Assembly: GCA_903927685.1 (NCBI GenBank)
Contig: CAIYOB010000649.1
Span: 1 to 8,798, forward strand
DNA length: 8,798 nt
Direction of reading: 5' to 3'
DNA from: an uncultured Planctomycetaceae bacterium
GTDB lineage: Bacteria; Planctomycetota; Planctomycetia; Pirellulales; Pirellulaceae
In this document: piece after piece, positions 6,001-8,798 of the stretch
Layout of the letters: each line of letters opens with the position of its first letter
Position numbering within the stretch: position 1 is the first letter of the stretch
Translations under genes and position numbers: made by a program
The notes under the pieces: generated by a model
The model's input: only the letters and a program-made list of their open reading frames with translations
Told to the model about the DNA's origin: nothing
Database searches by the model: none

Positions 6001-8798
6001 GTCGCTGTAGTCCGCCTTGCTCAGGTCAATACTGGCCGTCGTCCCCATGTACTTGTATAGGCTGCCGGCGTTTCCCCCGTTGGAGTAATTCTTCGTCAAC
6101 CGCACCTCGTTCCCGAAGTCGATAGTCCGAATGCCGTCCGTGGTGTAGAAGTCTGGCGGTTGGAGGTCATCTTCCAGCGTCTTCAATGCGTTCTTCAAGA
6201 CGCTCACCCCGCCGTCGTTGGTCGTCACCGACGAGGAGATCAGTTTGGCATTGGCGTAGACGCCGGCATCATCCGTCGCCTTAACCACCAGTGTCCCGCC
6301 CGCCACGACCGCACCTATACCGAGTGTGTAGTCGATGTAGGCCTTGGCGGAACTGCTGACCATGTTGCTGGTCAACACCGCACTGGCCGCCTTGCCGGTG
6401 GCGTTCCAAAGCGCCGAGGCGGCTGAGGTGACCGCATTGCTGACCGTCGCGTTCAGTTGCGCCGCGTCGTTGGCGGTGACCGTCAAGTCGCCGGAGACGT
6501 GCAACGGGGTGTTCAGCGTGTAGGCCTCGACCTTGGCCGGTTGCTCATTGCCGATATCCGTGCCGATCAACGCATCGATCGCGGCAAACAGAACGTTCTG
6601 AGCCTCCCAGCCCAGGGTGTTGAACGCTAGGGTCACGCCTACCGCCGTATTGCCTGTGGCCGTCGAAGCATTGATAGTGGCGTCGATGCCGCTGGTATTC
6701 TCCGCGTCGACCGTGAGATCTTTGCCTCCAGTCGTGGTTACATCGCTGTTGGTAATGGTCGCACTCGCGCTGCTCAGCACCAGATTCGTGGCGATAATGG
6801 CATTGACTGCCAGCGACGTGCCCTTGCCAAAGGCGCTGCCGCCGTTGGAAGTCACTAAGCCTTCGATCACGGCCCGTAGATCCGCTTGCTCCAACGCCGT
6901 GACCAGGATGTCGCCACCCGCCGTCGCGACCGTGTGGTCGATATTCGCCGTCACCGCGCTGCGCACGTCGTTACGCACCACCAACCCGCCGAATGCCTTC
7001 GAATTCGAGGCCGTCAGGTTGCCGATATCGGGGAAGTATTTGACCAGGGCATTCTCATCGTCGGCCGGAACGCGTTCCCAGGATCCCGCCGCGTAATTCT
7101 GCGTGCTCAGGTCCAGGCTTTCGCCGAGTCCCGTGTAGCGATACATGCCGCCGCCCACGCCGCCCGTACCGTACGCCGCACCTAACCGCACCAGGTCGCC
7201 CGTCACCAACGCCTGCGTCCCCGACGCCGTCGTGTACTCGTACGACGTCGGCAGCAGGTTCTTGAGCATGTCTTTCACGGCGCTCAGGTTGTTGGTGGTC
7301 ACCGACGTCACCGCCAACTTGCTCTGCGCGTCGATCCCCGCCGTATCCTGGGCGGAGACCGTCAACCCGCCGCCCGCACTCAGCGTGTTCCCCGTCGGAT
7401 GCGCCGTCAGGTAACCCGTCGTGAACGAGATCGTCGCCGTGGCAAGGTCGCTGACCTTGTTGCTCCCCACCAACCCGCCCGCGCTGCTGCCGCTGGAGCC
7501 GAACTTGGCCGCGATCGCCAAGTTGTTCGTGGCCGCCGAGGTCTGCTCGTTCCCCGCGGTCACCTTCAACTGGGCCGCCGACTCGGCCGTCACCGACACG
7601 GCTCCTCCCGCCGTCACCGGCGAGTCCACCAAGTACGATGTCGCCGACACCGGCTGCTCGCCACCCAACGTCACCCCCAGCGTGTCCAACGCCTGGAACG
7701 CCAGATTCGTAGCCGCCCAGCCCAGCGTGTTGAACACCGCCACGATCCCCACCGACTTGTCCGCCGTGGCCTTCGTCGTTGACGTTGCCGTCAACCCGGC
7801 CGTGTTCGTCGACGATACCGTCAGCCCGCCGCTGACGGTGATCGCGCTCGCTTGCAGATAAGCGCCGGCCGACCCCAGCCCCAGGTTCGTCACCAGCACC
7901 CCGCCTGCGCCTTCCGTCTGCGCCGACACCAGGCTGCTGTCTGTCGCCGTCAGCTTCCCGTTCTCTGTCGCTGTCACCCGCAGGCTGGCCGCCTGCACCG
8001 GCACCGCTTGCACGTACGCCGTCACGTCGCCCCGCACGTCGTTCCGCACCACCAACCCGTAGTAACTCTTGGAACTCCCGGTCTTGCTCGGCGCGAACGC
8101 CTTCACTGCCGTCTTCATCACCGACGACGGCACCGCGTTCGTCGGCACCAACGCTTTCCACAACTCGAAGTTCAGGTAGTCCTGGGTTGCCAGATCCCGC
8201 GTTTGAGCCGTCCCCATGTACTCGTACACTGTCCCCGCCGTACCCTGGCTGGACGCGTAGTCTGAGGCCACCCGCACCTTGTCCCCAAACGCCAACGCCC
8301 GCGAACCCGACTTGCTGGTGTAGTCGTAGCTATCCAAGGCCGCGCTGACCAGCTTGTTCACCAGCCCCACCGCCACGTCGTTGTCCCGCTGCGCCGCCGC
8401 GCCCAGGTTCGTCGTGGCCGTGATCGTCGGGCTGTCTGCCGCCGTCACCGCCACCGCGTCCGTGGCTGTCACCGTATGACCGGCGCCCGTATTCTTGATG
8501 TACGCCTGAGTGTCGGTGCTCACCAAGTTGCTGGCCAAGGCGCCGGAGCCGCTCAACGCCGAGGCGTTGAATAGGGCCTTCATCGCCGACGTGGCCTCGT
8601 TGCTCACCGTCACCGTCAGCGTCGCGGTCGTCGCCGCACTCACCGTCACGCCGCCTGCCGACTGGACCGTCGTATTCAACAGGTACGCGTGCGCGCTGGC
8701 CGAGTCCTTATCGCCCAACTCGCTGCCCACGATCGCGTCCAAGGTGCTAAAGAGAATATTCTGCGCGTCCCAGCCGATCGTGTTGAACGCCAGCAGCA
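1..8798 (-). CDS. Internal fragment of a giant repetitive surface/extracellular beta-repeat protein (adhesin-like), open at both ends
   Basis: One minus-strand frame is open across the whole window: about 2932 codons with no stop, beginning with residues LLAFNTIGW at the high-coordinate end and ending ...SQSMINVVS at position 1. Roughly 280-300 kDa is present and both termini lie outside. Coding on this strand is supported by synonymous changes between repeat copies: the RNDVR block is written cgg-aac-gac-gtg-cgg, cgt-aac-gac-gtg-cgc, cgg-aac-gac-gtg-cgc and cgc-aac-gac-gtg-cgc. Composition is Ala/Gly/Val/Thr/Ser/Asp-rich, with only four Cys found (codons at 2782, 3931, 4429, 5176). Short Gly/Ala-rich beta-type repeats of about 60-70 residues are interrupted by Tyr/Trp cassettes. 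No enzyme motif, RTX nonapeptide or membrane segment is visible. From memory the pattern resembles giant repeat proteins of Planctomycetota and Proteobacteria. Surface adhesion or matrix building is an inference from composition and repeat type; no ligand can be named. The coding call is firm, the role is not. Confidence 0.93.
25..108 (-). repeat. W-rich beta tail, copy 2 (after cassette 8)
   Basis: VAGSSWTLLAPDGTTFILTK, then NGDALSIS. It aligns with copy 1 over W-x-L, GT, LT, GD and the final hydrophobic-alternating strand. The Trp codons of the two copies are 2268 bp apart. Confidence 0.65.
142..306 (-). repeat. Tyr/Trp cassette 8 (type B, downstream half)
   Basis: Residues 2831-2885: YTTGDGYQDLREGTTVQL, YSGGGSGGRVYRYIG, ANLGAQDYSDPAQW. 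It lies between the second acidic linker and the second W-rich tail and is the counterpart of cassette 6 at a distance of 2271 bp. Confidence 0.84.
328..474 (-). repeat. Acidic linker, copy 2 (before cassette 8)
   Basis: The segment starts LDDASRTDSDSSETPAVNEA, continues VILGKLRTAFAAHGHTLAV and leads into cassette 8. The shared points with copy 1 are LDDA, a run of D/S/T, VNEA, a K-L and an Ala-rich helix-like end. It is one codon longer than copy 1. Confidence 0.7.
1012..1197 (-). repeat. Tyr/Trp cassette 7 (type A, downstream half)
   Basis: Residues 2534-2595: DYTSDQVLGELQTGKTVRI, GPRQGDVYKYLG, a longer loop than usual (TLTDGDPNQAGVQPI), then GLADQNFQDDSLW. It follows ARNFIGWGGGGDSA. QDYS is changed to QNFQ and GD to GK, so it is one of the more diverged copies. 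Confidence 0.82.
1270..2232 (-). repeat. Array of short Gly/Ala-rich beta repeats (61-69 codons each)
   Basis: Six GGS(N/T/A) motifs mark the register at 2221, 2038, 1831, 1642, 1453 and 1270, giving spacings of 183, 207, 189, 189 and 183 bp. Each unit reads roughly I-x-A-x-x-A-S-(L/I/V)-A, GGS-x-G-(I/V), a short hydrophobic stretch, N-x-I (INSVL, ARNII, AENRI, AKNTI, ASNYI, ARNFI), a polar AY(I/L) segment and then G-x-(L/V)-x-(I/V)-x-A. The alternating hydrophobic pattern and recurring Asn suggest a beta-solenoid or beta-sandwich stack, but the fold is not decided by sequence reading alone. Confidence 0.8.
2281..2376 (-). repeat. W-rich beta tail, copy 1 (after cassette 6)
   Basis: EEGRQWLLVTGGGTVYTLTL, then PSASGDVLTVAR. 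The pattern W-x-L ... G-T-x-(Y/F)-x-L-T ... G-D-x-L-x-(V/I) suggests two or three beta strands with a turn. It occurs only after type B cassettes. Confidence 0.65.
2413..2574 (-). repeat. Tyr/Trp cassette 6 (type B, downstream half)
   Basis: Residues 2075-2128: YSSADGLQTVAKGDRIQL, GYRAGGIGGRTYEYLG, AIDLSEADYSNTQNW. It comes right after the acidic linker and is followed by LVTPELKIS and a W-rich tail. The same linker, cassette and tail order recurs at cassette 8. Confidence 0.84.
2599..2742 (-). repeat. Acidic linker, copy 1 (before cassette 6)
   Basis: The segment starts LDDAAGTERDDSSTTGVNEA, continues with DVVTLNKLAVALRAQGEALDD and leads to the cassette. The first part is acidic and Ser/Thr-rich; the second has the heptad-like spacing of Val/Leu expected of an amphipathic helix. 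It is likely a hinge or helical spacer between the beta arrays and the cassette. Confidence 0.7.
3274..3435 (-). repeat. Tyr/Trp cassette 5 (type A, downstream half)
   Basis: Residues 1788-1841: YTSDSQPSQLNPGDTVRV, GPLAGNVYEYVG, IQLGSQNYGDRSLW. It follows directly on ARNVIGWDSS rather than on an acidic linker, and is followed by RQKNLS and the beta repeats of L1. Cassette 7, 2262 bp further on, shares this context. Confidence 0.83.
3436..4314 (-). repeat. Transition segment between the two super-repeat types
   Basis: This stretch begins as a fifth copy of the upstream unit, with LAFNTIGFESQNFLFNAVD and ALIGTQIGDEDPARVKAFT, where the usual GW is GF. It then lacks a cassette and a GLVVRNDVR block and runs as about four short beta repeats: AGGIRVEAVSDAA, AGDIVVAASDDS, ASGAVTVTASRAA and AGGPVSVTATDSS, each followed by a hydrophobic Ala/Val segment and an N-x-I element (MNKIST, ARNWIRD, FNTILGED, ARNVIGWD). 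It ends in ARNVIGWD, which leads into the first cassette of the downstream half. Two of the four cysteines fall near here (3931, 4429). Confidence 0.7.
4645..4671 (-). repeat. GLVVRNDVR block, copy 4 (last one)
   Basis: Residues 1376-1384, preceded by SSSSAFG and followed by SDVQSHL. It starts 415 codons after copy 3, and no further copy occurs down to position 1. Confidence 0.85.
4756..5091 (-). repeat. Doubled Tyr/Trp cassette 4 (in U4)
   Basis: Residues 1236-1347 hold two partly overlapping cassettes. The opening element appears twice (DYTDRSGTRSLAHDD, then DYTTNDTPDSVQPGNRIQL), and the Y-x-Y-x-G ... W half also appears twice: DEYEYIG with LDRQNYSDTSKW, then GSIYQYRG with LGQEDFSNAARW. 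This is the only doubled copy in the window and explains most of the extra length of U4. Confidence 0.8.
5890..5916 (-). repeat. GLVVRNDVR block, copy 3
   Basis: Residues 961-969, preceded by KSDSMAIG and followed by SDVLSYL. It starts 357 codons after copy 2. Confidence 0.85.
5989..6153 (-). repeat. Tyr/Trp cassette 3 (in U3)
   Basis: Residues 882-936: DFYTTDGIRTIDFGNEVRL, NYSNGGNAGSLYKYMG, IDLSKADYSDTGYW. Here GD before the VRL is GN and QDYS is ADYS. The segment just before it, LKTLEDDLQPP, is acidic and proline-containing. Confidence 0.84.
6961..6987 (-). repeat. GLVVRNDVR block, copy 2
   Basis: Residues 604-612, preceded by SNSKAFG and followed by SAVTANI. It starts 357 codons after copy 1. 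Confidence 0.85.
7078..7242 (-). repeat. Tyr/Trp cassette 2 (in U2)
   Basis: Residues 519-573: YEYTTASGTQALVTGDLVRL, a GTGGVGGGMYRYTG centre and ESLDLSTQNYAAGSW. The usual DYT opening is YEYTT and the QDYS element is QNYA. The Gly-rich turn before YRY is longer than in cassette 1. Confidence 0.84.
8032..8058 (-). repeat. GLVVRNDVR block, copy 1
   Basis: Residues 247-255, GLVVRNDVR followed by GDVTAYV. It lies about 34 residues after the cassette Trp. All nine residues match the other three copies although the Arg codons differ. Confidence 0.85.
8158..8325 (-). repeat. Tyr/Trp cassette 1 (in U1)
   Basis: Residues 158-213 of the fragment: DYTSKSGSRALAFGDKVRV, then DYASSQGTAGTVYEYMG, then RDLATQDYLNFELW. 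The G-D-x-V-R, Y-E-Y-x-G and L-x-x-Q-D-Y...W landmarks define the cassette. It follows a polar stretch that probably forms a helix (NKLVSAALD) and leads to the GLVVRNDVR block. Its role is unknown; I infer a small inserted domain. Confidence 0.85.

Larger units (their letters stand above)
5566..6630 (-). repeat. Super-repeat unit U3 of the upstream half (355 codons)
   Basis: The unit opens TLAFNTLGWEAQNVLFAAID, continues ALIGTDIGNEQPAKVEAYTL, then beta repeats (HVSGDLTVTA, VLTSNMVSS, GTLVVKA), a probable helix VTTNDGGVSVLKNALKTLEDD, the cassette (6153-5989), a short W-MEVSPTEIIPSG spacer, GGLVVRNDVRSDV (5919-5881) and GGSAFGKGQSLALNGVIATN. The GLVVRNDVR block is exactly 1071 bp from that of U2, the same distance that separates U2 from U1. 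Confidence 0.87.
6631..7740 (-). repeat. Super-repeat unit U2 of the upstream half (370 codons)
   Basis: The unit opens with AVFNTLGWAATNLAFQALD and holds, in order, beta repeats (TAGGAVSVTA, AGGLVGSNKV, SAGGGLTVSA), the segment TSVTTNNLSAVKDMLKNLL that probably forms a helix, the Tyr/Trp cassette (7242-7078), GGLVVRNDVR (6990-6961), and AFGKGTSLAVNAIIATNLVL followed by ENTSGIDATI. The block from GGSAFGKG to IIATNLVLS reappears nearly unchanged in U3 and U4. U2 is longer than U1 and U3 because of its extra sequence between the opening element and the cassette. Confidence 0.85.
7741..8793 (-). repeat. Super-repeat unit U1 of the upstream half (351 codons)
   Basis: This is the first of four tandem protein-level super-repeats, here delimited by the FNT(I/L)GW element that opens at the window edge (LLAFNTIGW). 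Order of elements: AFNTIGWDAQNILF, a LDAIVGSELGD segment, short beta repeats (SAGGVTVSA, ALASNLVST, AYIKN), a polar stretch NLGAAAQRDNDVAVGL that looks helical, the Tyr/Trp cassette (DYT at 8325 to W at 8158), GLVVRNDVR at 8058-8032, then more beta repeats ending GIVAVFNTLGW. Its GLVVRNDVR is preceded by SKSYY rather than the (A)FGG or IGG of the other copies, making it a divergent member. Confidence 0.85.

Noticed and set aside
7055..8161. A 368-codon minus-strand open frame, and the shorter one at 2390-3277
   Set aside because: Both are frame-shifted readings of the real gene. Their Gly/Arg-rich sequence shows none of the conserved cassette or block motifs, which appear only in the main register.
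1..8798. DNA-level repeats as CRISPR or a mobile-element array
   Set aside because: The repeats are long, in frame, diverged mainly at synonymous sites, and lack spacers, terminal inverted repeats or a transposase.

Overview
The window lies wholly inside one very long, repeat-built protein-coding gene on the minus strand. Reading the minus strand in the register where each codon pairs with plus-strand triplets 1-3, 4-6 and so on, I checked every line and found no stop codon: about 2932 consecutive sense codons, open at both ends. Neither the start nor the stop of the gene is present, so there is no promoter, ribosome binding site, signal peptide, anchor or terminator to describe. I see no second gene, RNA gene, mobile element or CRISPR array. 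Long open stretches on the plus strand (184-3204 and 3220-4890) are antisense shadows of this gene.

The protein is rich in Ala, Gly, Val, Thr, Ser and Asp and almost free of cysteine (four found). It has the look of a giant extracellular or cell-surface beta-repeat protein (adhesin or matrix type). High GC and this architecture recall giant surface proteins that I remember from Planctomycetota and some Proteobacteria; the host cannot be settled from the window, and the taxon is only a suggestion.

The repeats are nested. (1) A short unit of about 60-70 residues, typically G-x-(L/V)-x-(V/I)-x-A ... I-x-A ... GGS-x-G(I/V) ... A-x-N-x-I ... AY(I/L), runs throughout. (2) A Tyr/Trp cassette of about 55-60 residues (DYT..., GD.VR, Y(E/K/R)Y.G, ..L..QDYS...W) occurs at eight places, one of them doubled. 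(3) The upstream part of the protein (plus coordinates about 8793-4315) is four super-repeats of 351, 370, 355 and 417 codons, each with an FNT(I/L)GW element, a cassette and a near-invariant GLVVRNDVR block. (4) The downstream part (about 3273-1) is a different super-repeat of about 755 codons that alternates two cassette types and adds an acidic linker and a W-rich tail. A transition segment (about 4314-3436) starts like the first type and becomes the second.

The two parts also differ in codon use: TTA, CTA and TCA codons occur 12 times in 8798-4891, twice in 4890-3202 and never in 3201-1. Together these facts suggest a gene that grew by repeated in-frame internal duplication, with at least two families of blocks of different age or origin.
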